The position numbers and the translations under genes were made by a program. Below are positions 20,122 through 28,953 of a stretch of DNA of 64,000 nucleotides, in pieces. Positions within the stretch are counted from its first letter, which is position 1. Every line of letters begins with the position of its first letter. Under the pieces are notes generated by a model. The model was not told the origin of the DNA and did not search any database. It saw only the letters and a list, made by a program, of their open reading frames with translations. Source of the DNA: Streptomyces antioxidans (lineage in GTDB: Bacteria > Actinomycetota > Actinomycetes > Streptomycetales > Streptomycetaceae); contig NZ_LAKD02000005.1 in NCBI RefSeq assembly GCF_000968685.2, forward strand, positions 124,001-188,000, in the 5' to 3' direction.

Positions 20122-20948
20122 TCCCCCTCCTCGGCGACCGGACCGGCCGGGTGGTGCGGATCGGAGGCGGAGGTCCGCTGCGGCGCGTCATGCGAGCTGG
20201 GATGCGCCGGCGGCGCCTCGTCCTGCGGGGCGTCCGCGGACCTCGGCGAGACGACCCGGCCGGGGGCCACCTCACCCTTGGCCAGCCGCAGCCCGACCAG
20301 CGAGGCGGGCCCCGCGGAGCCACCGGCCTCGACGGCGCCCGGACGGGTGTCGGGGAAGCCGGCCAGGATCCGGGCGGTCTCCTTGTAGGTGCACAGCGGC
20401 GCGCCCCGGGTCGGCTCCACGGTCCGGCCCGCCCGCAACTCGTCGACCAGCGCCTTGGCGGACTCGACGGTCTGGTTGTCGAAGAACTCCCAGTTGACCA
20501 TCACCACGGGTGCGTAGTCGCAGGCCGCGTTGCACTCGATGTGCTCCAGGGTGACCTTGCCGTCCTCGGTGGTCTCCCCGTTGCCCACCCCCAGATGGCT
20601 CTGCAGCTCCTCGAAGATCGCGTCGCCGCCCATCACCGCGCACAGGGTGTTGGTGCACACCCCCACCTGGTAGTCGCCGGAGGGCTTGCGCCGGTACATC
20701 GTGTAGAAGGTGGCGACCGCGGTGACCTCGGCGGTGGTGAGGCCCAGCATCTCGGCGCAGAACCGCATGCCGGTACGGGTGACATGGCCCTCCTCGGACT
20801 GCACCAGGTGCAGCAGCGGCAGCAGCGCGCTGCGGCTGTCCGGGTAGCGGGCGATCACCTCCCGGGCGTCCTCCTCGAGCCGGGTGCGCGCCTCGGCCGG
20901 GTAGTCGGGGGCCGGCAGTTCCGGCATCCCCAGCTGGACATCAGTCAC
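20118..20948 (-). CDS. nuoE: NADH-quinone oxidoreductase subunit E
   Basis: 276 aa. Thioredoxin-like 2Fe-2S subunit with VCTNTLCAVMGG and CNAACDYAPVVMVN holding cluster N1a. The core ends near residue 180; the last ~90 residues are a Pro/Ala/His-rich disordered extension. GTG start at 20948 overlaps the stop of a 31-codon ORF that bridges the gap to nuoD; GGAGAAGGG upstream provides the ribosome site. Confidence 0.94.
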   Translation of the reverse strand: MTDVQLGMPELPAPDYPAEARTRLEEDAREVIARYPDSRSALLPLLHLVQSEEGHVTRTGMRFCAEMLGLTTAEVTAVATFYTMYRRKPSGDYQVGVCTNTLCAVMGGDAIFEELQSHLGVGNGETTEDGKVTLEHIECNAACDYAPVVMVNWEFFDNQTVESAKALVDELRAGRTVEPTRGAPLCTYKETARILAGFPDTRPGAVEAGGSAGPASLVGLRLAKGEVAPGRVVSPRSADAPQDEAPPAHPSSHDAPQRTSASDPHHPAGPVAEEGE

Positions 20949-21040
20949 TGTGCCTCATCGTTCCCTTCTCCGCCCACGCGGCGCAGAGGTGCGGCCATCG
21001 TCGTCATCTGCGGCCCGGTGGCCGCGCGTGCGTCGGTCAC
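20945..21040 (-). CDS. 31-codon ORF bridging nuoD and nuoE (putative)
   Basis: GTG at 21040 overlaps the nuoD stop (GTGA) and its TGA overlaps the nuoE GTG start (GTGA). The peptide begins [11 protein letters not shown] and is weakly charged with no known motif. It exactly fills the only sizeable hole in the nuoC-nuoJ series, which is otherwise fully overlapped, so it may serve to keep ribosomes on the message. It may equally be chance in high-GC DNA. Confidence 0.4.
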   Translation of the reverse strand: MTDARAATGPQMTTMAAPLRRVGGEGNDEAQ

Positions 21041-22371
21041 CGGTCCACTCCTCCCATCACGGGGTCGATGGACGCGACAGCGACGATCACGTCGGCGACC
21101 TGGCCGCCCTCGCACATCGCCGCCACGGCCTGCAGATTGGTGAAGGACGGGTCCCGGAAGTGGACGCGATACGGGCGGGTGCCGCCGTCGCTGACCACAT
21201 GGGCGCCCAGTTCGCCCTTGGGCGACTCGATCGCCGTGTACGCCTGTCCGGGCGCGACCCGGAATCCCTCGGTCACCAGCTTGAAGTGGTGGATCAGGGC
21301 CTCCATCGAGGTGCCCATGATGTTCTTGATGTGGTCCAGGGAGTTGCCGAGGCCGTCCGGGCCGAGCGCGAGCTGCGCGGGCCAGGCGATCTTCTTGTCG
21401 GCCACCATCACCGGGCCCGGCTCCAGCCGCTCCAGGCACTGCTCGACGATCCGCAGGGACTGGCGCATCTCCTCCAGCCGGATCAGGAACCGGCCGTAGG
21501 CGTCGCAGCTCTCGGCGGTCGGCACCTCGAAGTCGTAGGTGTCATAGCCGCAGTACGGATCGGACTTGCGCAGATCGTGCGGCAGCCCGGTGGCCCGCAG
21601 TATCGGACCGGTCACCCCGAGCGCCATGCAGCCCGCGATGTCGAGGTAGCCCACGTCCTGCAGCCGGGCCTTGAAGATCGGGTTCCCGGTGGCGAGCTTG
21701 TCGTACTCGGGCAGGTTCTTCCGCATCGTCTTCAGCAGGGCCCGGATCTGGTCGACCGCCCCCGGCGGCAGGTCCTGGGCGAGCCCGCCGGGCCGGATGT
21801 ACGCGTGGTTCATCCGCAGACCGGTGATCAGCTCGAAGATGTCCAGGATCAGCTCGCGGTCCCGGAAGCCGTAGATCATGATCGTGGTCGCGCCGAGCTC
21901 CATACCGCCGGTGGCGATGGCCACCAGGTGCGAGGAGAGCCGGTTGAGCTCCATCAGCAGCACCCGGATCACCGAGGCGCGGTCCGGGACCTGGTCCTCG
22001 ATGCCGAGCAGCTTCTCGACGCCCAGGCAGTACGCCGCCTCGTTGTAGAAGGGCGTCAGGTAGTCCATGCGCGTCACGAAGGTGGTGCCCTGCGTCCAGT
22101 TCCGGAATTCGAGGTTCTTCTCGATTCCGGTGTGCAGATAACCGATTCCGCAGCGGGCCTCGGTGACCGTCTCACCGTCGATCTCCAGGATCAGCCGGAG
22201 CACCCCGTGGGTGGAGGGGTGCTGCGGACCCATGTTGACGATGATCCGCTCGTCGTCGGCCTTCGCCGCGGCGGCCACGACCTCGTCCCAGTCGCCGCCG
22301 GTGACGGTGTAGACGGTGCCTTCGGTCGTCTCGCGCGCGGAGGCGGAAGGCGTTGCATGGGGGGCAGTCAT
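21037..22371 (-). CDS. nuoD: NADH-quinone oxidoreductase subunit D
   Basis: 444 aa. 49-kDa-type subunit lining the quinone pocket, homologous to NiFe hydrogenase large subunits. [18 protein letters not shown], the conserved [10 protein letters not shown] and [11 protein letters not shown] are present. Start overlaps the nuoC stop by one base within a TGATGA context. Short N-terminal extension before the conserved core. Confidence 0.95.
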   Translation of the reverse strand: MTAPHATPSASARETTEGTVYTVTGGDWDEVVAAAAKADDERIIVNMGPQHPSTHGVLRLILEIDGETVTEARCGIGYLHTGIEKNLEFRNWTQGTTFVTRMDYLTPFYNEAAYCLGVEKLLGIEDQVPDRASVIRVLLMELNRLSSHLVAIATGGMELGATTIMIYGFRDRELILDIFELITGLRMNHAYIRPGGLAQDLPPGAVDQIRALLKTMRKNLPEYDKLATGNPIFKARLQDVGYLDIAGCMALGVTGPILRATGLPHDLRKSDPYCGYDTYDFEVPTAESCDAYGRFLIRLEEMRQSLRIVEQCLERLEPGPVMVADKKIAWPAQLALGPDGLGNSLDHIKNIMGTSMEALIHHFKLVTEGFRVAPGQAYTAIESPKGELGAHVVSDGGTRPYRVHFRDPSFTNLQAVAAMCEGGQVADVIVAVASIDPVMGGVDR

Positions 22372-23114
22372 CAGCTGTACGACCTCCGCTGGTCCGGAGC
22401 CGGGATCTGGGCGCCCTTGTACTCGACGGGGATGCCGCCGAGCGGGTAGTCCTTGCGTTGCGGGAAGCCCTGCCAGTCGTCGGGCATCATGATCCGCGTC
22501 AGTGCGGGATGACCGTCGAAGATCAGGCCGAAGAAGTCGTAGGTCTCGCGCTCGTGCCAGTCGTTGGTCGGATAGACGTCGACGATCGACGGGATGTGGG
22601 GGTCGTCATCCGGAGCGCTCACCTCCAGCCGGATCATCCGGTTGTGGGTGATCGACCGCAGGTGGTAGACGGCGTGCAGCTCGCGGCCCTTGTCGCCGGG
22701 GAAGTGGACTCCGCTGACGCCGGTGCACAGCTCGAAGCGGAGCGCCGGGTCGTCGCGCAGGGTCCGGGCGACCCGCGGAAGGTGCTCCCGGGCGATGTGG
22801 AAGGTCAGCTCACCGCGGTCCACGACGGTCTTCTCGATCGCGTTCTCCGGGAGCAGCGACTGCTCCTCGAGCGCGCCCTCGAGCTCGTCGGCGACCTCGT
22901 CGAACCAGCCCCCGTACGGCCGGGTGGCCTGGCCGGGCAGCCGTACGGGGCGCACCAGCCCGCCGTAGCCGGTGGTGTCGCCGCCGTTGTTGGCTCCGAA
23001 CATCCCGCGCTGGACGCGGATGGGCTCGCCCTGGTCGCCGCGGCGGCCGGGGAGGTTCTCGGCGTTGAGGTCCTTGTCCGGGTTGACCCCGTTGGATCCA
23101 TTGGCCTCGGTCAA
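22371..23114 (-). CDS. nuoC: NADH-quinone oxidoreductase subunit C
   Basis: 247 aa using the TTG at 23114, which overlaps the nuoB stop (TTGA). No later start precedes the conserved RVQRGMFGA region, and the rest of the operon uses the same overlapped arrangement. 30-kDa signature: [20 protein letters not shown] and [16 protein letters not shown]. It forms the peripheral arm base with NuoB and NuoD. Confidence 0.92.
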   Translation of the reverse strand: MTEANGSNGVNPDKDLNAENLPGRRGDQGEPIRVQRGMFGANNGGDTTGYGGLVRPVRLPGQATRPYGGWFDEVADELEGALEEQSLLPENAIEKTVVDRGELTFHIAREHLPRVARTLRDDPALRFELCTGVSGVHFPGDKGRELHAVYHLRSITHNRMIRLEVSAPDDDPHIPSIVDVYPTNDWHERETYDFFGLIFDGHPALTRIMMPDDWQGFPQRKDYPLGGIPVEYKGAQIPAPDQRRSYS

Positions 23115-23665
23115 CGCAGAAGCCCCTTCATCTCGATCATCGGCAGCGCCTTCAGCGCCGCTTCCTCCGCCTCGCGGGCCGCACGCTCGCGGTTGACGCC
23201 GAGCTTCTCCTCGCGGATCTTCTCGTGCAGCTTGAGGATCGAGTCCATGAGCATCTCGGGCCGCGGCGGGCAGCCGGGCAGGTAGATGTCGACCGGGACG
23301 ATGTGATCGACGCCCTGCACGATCGCGTAGTTGTTGAACATCCCTCCGGAGGAGGCGCAGACGCCCATGGAGATGACCCACTTCGGGTTCGGCATCTGGT
23401 CGTAGACCTGGCGCAGCACCGGGGCCATCTTCTGGCTGACGCGCCCGGCCACGATCATCAGATCGGCCTGGCGGGGCGAGCCGCGGAAGACCTCCATGCC
23501 GAAGCGCGCGAGGTCATAGCGCCCCGCGCCGGTGGTCATCATTTCGATGGCGCAACAGGCCAGGCCGAAGGTGGCCGGGAAGACGGAGGACTTACGGGCC
23601 AGCCCGGCGGCCTGTTCCACGGTGGTGAGCAGAAACCCACTCGGGAGCTTCTCTTCGATACCCAT
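23111..23665 (-). CDS. nuoB: NADH-quinone oxidoreductase subunit B
   Basis: 184 aa. Holds the terminal cluster N2 that reduces menaquinone: tandem Cys in [11 protein letters not shown], then CASSGG and GCPPRPEML. 32 bases separate it from nuoA. Normal family length. Confidence 0.96.
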   Translation of the reverse strand: MGIEEKLPSGFLLTTVEQAAGLARKSSVFPATFGLACCAIEMMTTGAGRYDLARFGMEVFRGSPRQADLMIVAGRVSQKMAPVLRQVYDQMPNPKWVISMGVCASSGGMFNNYAIVQGVDHIVPVDIYLPGCPPRPEMLMDSILKLHEKIREEKLGVNRERAAREAEEAALKALPMIEMKGLLR

Positions 23666-23697
23666 GCGATGTTTCCCCTATCTCCTCTAGAGCCCCT

Positions 23698-24057
23698 TTA
23701 GTCCCACTCCAGGCCGCCGCGCCGCCAGACATAGCCGTAGGCGACGAAGACCGTGAGCACGAAGAGGAGCATCTCCACGAGCCCGAACAGGCCGAGGGCG
23801 TCGAAGGTGACGGCCCAGGGGTAGAGGAAGACGATCTCGATGTCGAAGACGATGAAGAGCATCGCCGTCAGGTAGTACTTGATGGGGAAGCGCCCACCGC
23901 CGGCCGGCTGCGGAGTCGGCTCGATGCCGCACTCATAGGCTTCGAGCTTGGCCCGGTTGTAGCGCTTGGGGCCGATGATCGCGGCCATCACAACCGAGAA
24001 GATCGCAAAACCTGCCCCGAGGGCTCCCAGTACGAGGATGGGCGCGTATGCGTTCAC
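23698..24057 (-). CDS. nuoA: NADH-quinone oxidoreductase subunit A
   Basis: 119 aa, three membrane helices, with the conserved loop AYECGIEPTPQP and the TAMLFIVFDIEIVFLYPWAV helix (20 residues). GTG at 24057 is chosen because aagggagcgagg stands upstream and the N-terminus VNAYAPILVLG is family-like; an ATG 60 bases upstream would add an improbable Cys/Pro-rich leader. First gene of the operon. Confidence 0.95.
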   Translation of the reverse strand: MNAYAPILVLGALGAGFAIFSVVMAAIIGPKRYNRAKLEAYECGIEPTPQPAGGGRFPIKYYLTAMLFIVFDIEIVFLYPWAVTFDALGLFGLVEMLLFVLTVFVAYGYVWRRGGLEWD

Positions 24058-24136
24058 CGTCCTCGCTCCCTTCAGTCGACGATGACTGTTTGGCGGACCG
24101 CACGGACATGCCGTCACCCCACGAAGATCGCGTACA

Positions 24137-24152
24137 TGTGAGGCAGTTCACA
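24137..24152. promoter_or_regulatory. Candidate Rex operator (NADH/NAD+ redox control) before nuoA
   Basis: TGTGAGGCAGTTCACA matches the Rex operator pattern TGTGAACNNNTTCACA at 11 of the 13 defined bases, with both outer arms intact. Rex is the actinobacterial repressor that leaves DNA at high NADH and controls respiratory operons. The site is 80 bases upstream of nuoA and just downstream of a -10-like element, a repressing position. Confidence 0.7.
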
Positions 24153-24168
24153 AGCCCGTTTCGCCTGC

Positions 24169-24174
24169 ATCCTA
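24169..24174 (-). promoter_or_regulatory. Possible -10 element of the nuo operon
   Basis: TAGGAT on the minus strand fits the HrdB-type -10 consensus. No good -35 hexamer is present at 16-19 bases, so the call is tentative. Transcription would start near 24162, placing the Rex site at about +10 to +25. Confidence 0.35.
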
Positions 24175-24420
24175 TGCCCGTCGGTCTGTGATCTGCGACA
24201 CGGGGTACGACAACGACTTTGTGATCTCCACCACCTGACGAAGGATCATGAAGTCGGATGAGCGGTGATCTTGTACATGAAGCATCCGAACGAACACGAG
24301 AAGTGACATTCGAAGACATCGTCACAGGTGAGCGCGTTGCGCTCCTACCAAGACATGGTACATACATGCAAATTTGCTCGGGGCAATGTCAGCTGATATG
24401 CGCCTTCCATCCTCATGAGT

Positions 24421-24444
24421 GACCTTCGTCCCGGGACGAAGGTC
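24421..24444. promoter_or_regulatory. 24-bp perfect palindrome
   Basis: The left arm gaccttcgtccc is exactly the reverse complement of the adjacent right arm, with no spacer. A spacer-free palindrome is a better dimeric-protein site than an RNA hairpin. It lies 369 bases before the NlpC/P60 start and 364 bases before nuoA. Confidence 0.6.
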
Positions 24445-24458
24445 CGTCGCCCCGGATC

Positions 24459-24514
24459 GATCGATCACGGCCTCGCGCACGATCGATCACGGCCTCGCGC
24501 GCGATCGCGATCAC
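24459..24514. repeat. 22-bp direct repeats with GATCGATC/GATCGCGATC cores
   Basis: Two copies of gatcgatcacggcctcgcgc followed by ac or gc lie head to tail (24459-24480, 24481-24502), then a partial third copy beginning gatcgcgatcac. Each copy starts with a short palindrome, and the array is 15 bases from the 24-bp palindrome. Confidence 0.75.
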
Positions 24515-24812
24515 CGCTCCGCGCACGCGTTCACGAGCGGGTCGGAGCGAGTGAGGTATCCCACGCCCGGACGGGTTGTGGAGCTGGATTTCACGGGAAT
24601 CCTTGGTATGCGGGCTGCATCGGTGGTAGGTCCCGCGGTGCCCCGGTTTGGCCGCCAAATGCCGTGCGTAGGCACATGATCGCGAATTTCGGGCAAGCCG
24701 GCCGAGTGGGCCGCGGAGATCATTTGGCCCGGTTTTTGAGCGTGTGCACGCCAAATGTGGCGCACCCCACTTTTGTTGATCTGGGCCTTAGGGCCCTGGT
24801 AGCCAGTGACCT

Positions 24813-25628
24813 ATGTCCCCAGTCGCACACATACCCAGCCACCGGAAGCCCCGCCGTGCCACGTCGACGCGTGCGCTCCGCGCAGGGATGACCGGTGGCT
24901 TCCTCACCCTCGCGGTGGCCGGTGCCGCCGTGCCCGCCTCCGCCGCGGAGAACAAAGCCGCTCCCGCCGAGTCCACGCAGGAGATGCCGACCGTCAGCGC
25001 CACGCTGGCGAGCACGGCCGCCCAGACCGCGGACGCCACCCAGCAGGCGGCGTCCGACTACGAGCTCCAGGCCCAGAAGGACCAGGCGGCCGCCCACGCG
25101 AAGACCGCCGCCAAGAAGGCCAAGGCGGAGGCCGACCGCAAGGCGAAGGAGGCCCGGGAGGCGGCCCGTAAGGCGGCCGCCAAGCGCGCGGCCGAGGCCA
25201 AGGCCCAGGCGGCGAAGGCGTCGCGCTCCGCCGAGCGCACCACGCTCTCCACCACCGGCGTCAGCGACGCCACCGGCAATGCCGCGGCCCTGATCAGCTT
25301 CCTGAAGGCGCAGCTGGGCAAGGCCTATGTGCTCGGCTCCAGCGGTCCGTCCTCCTACGACTGCTCCGGGCTGACCCAGGCCGCCTTCAAGCAGGTCGGG
25401 GTGAGCCTGCCGCGGGTCTCGCAGGACCAGTCCACCGCCGGTACCGCGGTCTCGCTGGACTCCCTGCAGCCGGGCGACCTGCTCTACTGGGGCAGCGCGG
25501 GCAGCGCGTACCACGTCGGCGTCTACGTCGGCGGCGGAAAGTTCATCGGCGCCCAGAACTCGAGCACCGGGATCGTCGAGCGCCCGCTGGACTACGACAT
25601 GCCCACCGGGGCCGTGCGCGTCCTGTAG
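24813..25628 (+). CDS. Secreted NlpC/P60 peptidoglycan endopeptidase
   Basis: 271 aa. Signal peptide to about residue 45 (FLTLAVAGAAVPASAAE), an Ala/Lys-rich coiled-coil segment (about 85-150, repeats of KAKEAREAARKAA), and a C-terminal NlpC/P60 domain (about 160-271) with catalytic Cys in YDCSGL and His in AYHVGVYVGGG. Such enzymes cleave D-Glu-meso-Dpm bonds in stem peptides during growth or spore formation. The ATG at 24813 has little ribosome-site support and the message may be nearly leaderless; the N-terminal SHRKPR is typical of Streptomyces members. It is divergent from nuo. Confidence 0.9.
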   Translation: MSPVAHIPSHRKPRRATSTRALRAGMTGGFLTLAVAGAAVPASAAENKAAPAESTQEMPTVSATLASTAAQTADATQQAASDYELQAQKDQAAAHAKTAAKKAKAEADRKAKEAREAARKAAAKRAAEAKAQAAKASRSAERTTLSTTGVSDATGNAAALISFLKAQLGKAYVLGSSGPSSYDCSGLTQAAFKQVGVSLPRVSQDQSTAGTAVSLDSLQPGDLLYWGSAGSAYHVGVYVGGGKFIGAQNSSTGIVERPLDYDMPTGAVRVL

Positions 25629-25667
25629 GACGCCCGCCCGTCACTTTGGTCACGTTGGGATCCCCGG

Positions 25668-25696
25668 GGCCGCCGTTCCCGCCGTGGACGGCGGCC
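25668..25696 (+). terminator. Hairpin after the NlpC/P60 gene
   Basis: 9-bp perfect stem ggccgccgt/acggcggcc with an 11-base loop, followed by a T-rich stretch (ccttccttcttcc). Confidence 0.6.
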
Positions 25697-25736
25697 TCAC
25701 GTCCTTCCTTCTTCCTTCCCCGCTGCGCTGATTCGC

Positions 25737-25804
25737 TGCGGCGCTACTGCGCCGCGGGCGCTGCGGCACTGCGGGCGCTACTGCGCTGCGGGCGCTACTG
25801 CGCG
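25737..25804. repeat. Short GC repeats overlapping the end of the CBS gene
   Basis: Repeated gcgggcgctactgcgc-type units lie just beyond and over the stop codon of the CBS-domain gene. Units are imperfect and about 17 bases long. Confidence 0.6.
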
Positions 25805-26214
25805 TAGACCTTCTCCAGGAACTCGCCGAGGAGGTCGTCGCTGAGGTGGTGGGCCAGATCCGCCTCGGAGATCATTCCGACCAGCCGCTTGTCCTGGTCG
25901 ATCACCGGAAGCCTGCGGATCTTGTGCTCCTCCATCTCCCGCAGGACGTCCCTGACATCGGCCTCCGCGGGGATCCAGCGCGGGGTGCCCTTGGTGAGCG
26001 CCCCGACGGGGGTCCCCGAGGGGTCGGCGCTCTCCGCGATGCATCCCACGACGATGTCGCGGTCGGTCACGATGCCGCACAGCCGCTCGTTGGCGTCGCT
26101 GACCGGCAGGGCCCCCACGCCCAACTCCCGCATCAGCTGAGAGGCGCGCAGCACCGTCTCGTGCTCCGATACCCACTGCGCACCCGGGTGCATGATGTCC
26201 GCTGCCTTCGTCAT
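25795..26214 (-). CDS. CBS-domain pair protein
   Basis: 139 aa consisting of two CBS motifs: residues about 8-62 (LRASQLMRELGVGALPV, LCGIVTDRDIV) and about 75-130 (VRDVLREMEEHKIRRLPVID, LVGMISEADLA). Stand-alone CBS pairs bind adenosyl ligands and act as energy or redox sensors; the partner is unknown. The ATG at 26214 is preceded by GGAGG at good spacing, so an upstream in-frame extension is discarded. Monocistronic. Confidence 0.88.
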   Translation of the reverse strand: MTKAADIMHPGAQWVSEHETVLRASQLMRELGVGALPVSDANERLCGIVTDRDIVVGCIAESADPSGTPVGALTKGTPRWIPAEADVRDVLREMEEHKIRRLPVIDQDKRLVGMISEADLAHHLSDDLLGEFLEKVYAQ

Positions 26215-26488
26215 GGTGTACCTCCTGCCAGGCCCACCGGCGGTGGATCCGGCCCCGTGGGCCCCATCGGTCCGGCGTCGCCGCGGCTGGCGCACACGGC
26301 GCCCCCTGCCTTCATTGTCACCACCGGCGCACGGCGGCGTCATGTCGAGCCCGGCGGCGGCTGTCGGTGGCCGGTGCCAGACTGAGTAACGAGGCAGTCC
26401 CGTACAGAACGGGGCAATCTCCGGCAGACGTCTTCCGTAGTCTTCCGTGCCCCCCGCGTCTTCGCGCCGACCGTCGAAGGAGCGCCCC

Positions 26489-27271
26489 ATGCTCACCACC
26501 GATTACGTTCCCGGCGCCCCCAACTGGCTCGATCTGGGCGCCCCCGACACCGAAGCGGCCGTGGCCTTCTACGGCTCGCTGCTGGGCTGGCGCTTCGAGT
26601 CGGCGGGCCCCGAAGCGGGCGGGTACGGCTTCTTCACCCTGGACCGCAGGACCGTCGCGGCCGTCGGGCCGCTCACCGAGGAGGGCTCGCGCTCCGCCTG
26701 GACGCCGTACTTCCACACGCCCGACGCCGAGGCGACCGCGAAGACCGTCGAGCAGGCGGGCGGCACGGTGCGGCTCGCTCCGTTCGACGTCTTCGAGGAA
26801 GGCCGGATGGCCCAGTTCACCGACCCCGGCGGCGCCCGTTTCGCCGTCTGGCAGCCCGGCAGGACGGCGGGGCTGGACGCGGTCACCGACCCCGGCACGC
26901 TGTGCTGGACCGAGCTGCACTCCCCCGATCCCGCGAAGGATCTCGCCTTCTACCGCAAGATCTTCGGCTGGGACACCGAGGAGATGTCCTTCCCCGGAGG
27001 GTCGTACACGGTGCTGATGACGTCGGGCGCCGGCCGGGAGGGCTCCTTCGGCGGCGTCGCCCAGCTCCAGGAGGGGCATTCGACACCGCCGCAGTGGCTG
27101 CCGTACTTCGAGGTGACGGACTGCGACGCGGTGGTGACCCGGGGGCAGGACCTGGGCGGTTCGGTGTTGATGCCCGCCATGTCGGCCGAGGGGATCGGCC
27201 GGATGGCCTGGCTCGCGGATGCGGGCCGGGCGCCGTTCGGCGTCATAGCGAGCGGCGGGCCCGGAGCGTAG
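26489..27271 (+). CDS. VOC family protein, two glyoxalase-like domains
   Basis: 260 aa with duplicated glyoxalase/bleomycin-resistance folds: residues about 8-120 (PNWLDLGAPDTEAAVAFYGS) and about 135-255 (CWTELHSPDPAKDLAFYRKI). Such proteins are metal-dependent enzymes or binding proteins; the Streptomyces set includes putative hydroxylases and resistance factors, so no substrate is proposed. GAAGGAG precedes the ATG. It is divergent from the CBS gene. Confidence 0.88.
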   Translation: MLTTDYVPGAPNWLDLGAPDTEAAVAFYGSLLGWRFESAGPEAGGYGFFTLDRRTVAAVGPLTEEGSRSAWTPYFHTPDAEATAKTVEQAGGTVRLAPFDVFEEGRMAQFTDPGGARFAVWQPGRTAGLDAVTDPGTLCWTELHSPDPAKDLAFYRKIFGWDTEEMSFPGGSYTVLMTSGAGREGSFGGVAQLQEGHSTPPQWLPYFEVTDCDAVVTRGQDLGGSVLMPAMSAEGIGRMAWLADAGRAPFGVIASGGPGA

Positions 27272-27370
27272 GCGCTCCGCTGGGAGTGCCGTCGTCATGC
27301 GTCCGGAAGTGCCGCGACGCGTTGTCCGGGCGGCTGCCGCGCCGTTGTGTGGCTGGGCGCGCGGTTCCCC

Positions 27371-27423
27371 GCGCCCCTTCGGGGCGCCGTCGTGGCCGGG
27401 CGCTCCGCGCCCCTTCGGGGCGC
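27371..27423. terminator. Twin identical hairpins in a convergent gap
   Basis: Two exact copies of gcgccccttcggggcgc (27371-27387 and 27407-27423), each a 7-bp stem with a TTC loop, between the VOC gene and the reductase gene. They can end transcripts from both sides and belong to a hairpin class common between Streptomyces genes. Confidence 0.65.
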
Positions 27424-27428
27424 TGGTG

Positions 27429-28739
27429 TCAGGCGCGGGGGGCGACCTTGGTGAGGCCGTTGATGATGCGGTCCATCGCGTCGCCGCCCGTCGGATCGGT
27501 CAGGTTCGCCAGCAGCTTGAGCGTGAACCGCATCAGCATCGGATGCGTCAGCCCGCGCTGTGCCGCCAGCTTCATCACCTTCGGATTGCCGATCAGCTTC
27601 ACGAACGCCCGGCCCAGCGTGTAGTAGCCGCCGTAGGTGTCCTTGAGGACCTTCGGGTAGCGCTGCAGGGCCAGTTCGCGCTGGGCCGCGGTGGCGCGGG
27701 CATGGGCCTGGACGATCACGTCCGCGGCGATCTGCCCGGATTCCATCGCATAGGCGATGCCCTCGCCGTTGAACGGGTTGACCATGCCGCCCGCGTCCCC
27801 GACGAGCAGCAGCCCGCGGGTGTAGTGCGGCTGGCGGTTGAAGGCCATGGGGAGCGCGGCGCCACGGATCGGGCCGGTCATGTTCTCCGGGGTGTAGCCC
27901 CAGTCCTCCGGCATCGAGGCGCACCACGCCTTGAGGACCTCGCGCCAGTCGAGCTCCTTGAAGGAGGACGAGGTGTTGAGGACGCCCAGGCCCACATTGC
28001 TCGTGCCGTCGCCCATGCCGAAGATCCAGCCGTAGCCGGGCAGCAGCCGGTCCTCCGCACCGCGCCGGTCCCACAACTCCAGCCAGGACTCCAGGTAGTC
28101 GTCGTCATGGCGGGGCGAGGTGAAGTACGTCCTGACGGCCACGCCCATCGGGCGGTCCTCGCGCCGGTGCAGCCCCATGGCGAGCGAGAGCCGGGTGGAG
28201 TTGCCGTCGGCGGCGACCACCAGGGGCGCGTGGAAGGTGACGGGCGTCTTCTCCTCGCCCAGCCTGGCCTCGACGCCGGTGATACGGCCGGTGCGCCCGT
28301 CGGTGACCGGGGCGCCCACGTTGCAGCGCTCGTACAGCCTCGCCCCGGCCTTCTGCGCCTGCCGCGCCAGCTGCTCGTCGAAGTCGTCGCGCTTACGGAC
28401 CAGTCCGTAGTCGGGGTACGCGGCCAGCTCCGGCCAGTCGAGCTGCAGCCGCACCCCACCGGCGAGGATCCGCAGGCCCCGGTTGCGCAGCCAGCCCGCC
28501 TCCTCGGAGATGTCGATGCCCATGGACACGAGCTGCTTGGTGGCGCGCGGGGTCAGGCCGTCACCGCACACCTTCTCGCGCGGAAAGGCCGTCTTCTCCA
28601 GCAGCAGTACGTCCAGCCCCGCCTTGGCGAGGTAGTACGCGGTGGTGGACCCGGCCGGTCCGGCGCCGACGACGATCACATCGGCGCTGCGCTCCGAGAT
28701 CCCGGAGGACGCGCTCTCGGTGGGTGCGGTCTCGCTCAC
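27429..28739 (-). CDS. Geranylgeranyl reductase family flavoprotein, probably menaquinone side-chain reductase (MenJ-like)
   Basis: 436 aa from GTG 28739 (GGGGAG upstream). FAD motif VVGAGPAGSTTAYYLAKAG (about residues 22-40), CGDGLTPRA, and the late FAD motif LLVGDAGGMVNPFNGEGI. The family includes mycobacterial MenJ, which reduces an isoprene unit of menaquinone, and lipid or chlorophyll reductases. Its position after menG and mqnC in a menaquinone cluster supports the MenJ-like role; Streptomyces makes partly saturated menaquinones. The exact isoprene position reduced cannot be read from sequence. Confidence 0.82.
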   Translation of the reverse strand: MSETAPTESASSGISERSADVIVVGAGPAGSTTAYYLAKAGLDVLLLEKTAFPREKVCGDGLTPRATKQLVSMGIDISEEAGWLRNRGLRILAGGVRLQLDWPELAAYPDYGLVRKRDDFDEQLARQAQKAGARLYERCNVGAPVTDGRTGRITGVEARLGEEKTPVTFHAPLVVAADGNSTRLSLAMGLHRREDRPMGVAVRTYFTSPRHDDDYLESWLELWDRRGAEDRLLPGYGWIFGMGDGTSNVGLGVLNTSSSFKELDWREVLKAWCASMPEDWGYTPENMTGPIRGAALPMAFNRQPHYTRGLLLVGDAGGMVNPFNGEGIAYAMESGQIAADVIVQAHARATAAQRELALQRYPKVLKDTYGGYYTLGRAFVKLIGNPKVMKLAAQRGLTHPMLMRFTLKLLANLTDPTGGDAMDRIINGLTKVAPRA

Positions 28740-28898
28740 GCGGGGTCTCCCCAAGCCTCGGTAACGGCGTGCCGGTCGCGCCGGGCACTGGACGGCTGCA
28801 GCCTCTGGACAGCTGCAGTCTATGGGTGGCCACGCCCGGGCATTCGCGAAGGGCCGTCCCGCGGTCCTTCGCCGCGGACCGTCCCCGTCCGGATCCCG

Positions 28899-28953
28899 GC
28901 CGCCTTACGGCTCGTATGGCCGCCTTACGGCTTGTACGGCCTTACGGCTTGTA
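28899..28953. repeat. Three ccttacggct repeats at the menG 3' end
   Basis: Units gccgccttacggctcgtatg, gccgccttacggcttgtac and ggccttacggcttgtacg follow each other and run into the last codons of menG (PYKA-type end). Confidence 0.65.

Larger units (their letters stand above)
24058..24812. other. 755-base divergent regulatory region between nuoA and the NlpC/P60 gene
   Basis: No protein gene is supported. It is clearly less GC-rich than the neighbours, especially 24180-24410. It contains a Rex-like operator, a -10-like element for nuoA, the small palindrome gcaaatttgc at 24368-24377, a 24-bp perfect palindrome and 22-bp direct repeats, each listed separately. The last ~250 bases form the leader of the hydrolase gene and hold no riboswitch that could be recognised. 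Confidence 0.7.

Noticed and set aside
24459..24514. CRISPR-like repeat
   Set aside because: Units are contiguous with no unique spacers and no cas genes are present.
24520..24812. c-di-AMP (ydaO) riboswitch before the NlpC/P60 gene
   Set aside because: Such riboswitches precede several Streptomyces cell-wall hydrolases, but the conserved GTCAGCTAAC-type core and paired motifs are not found.
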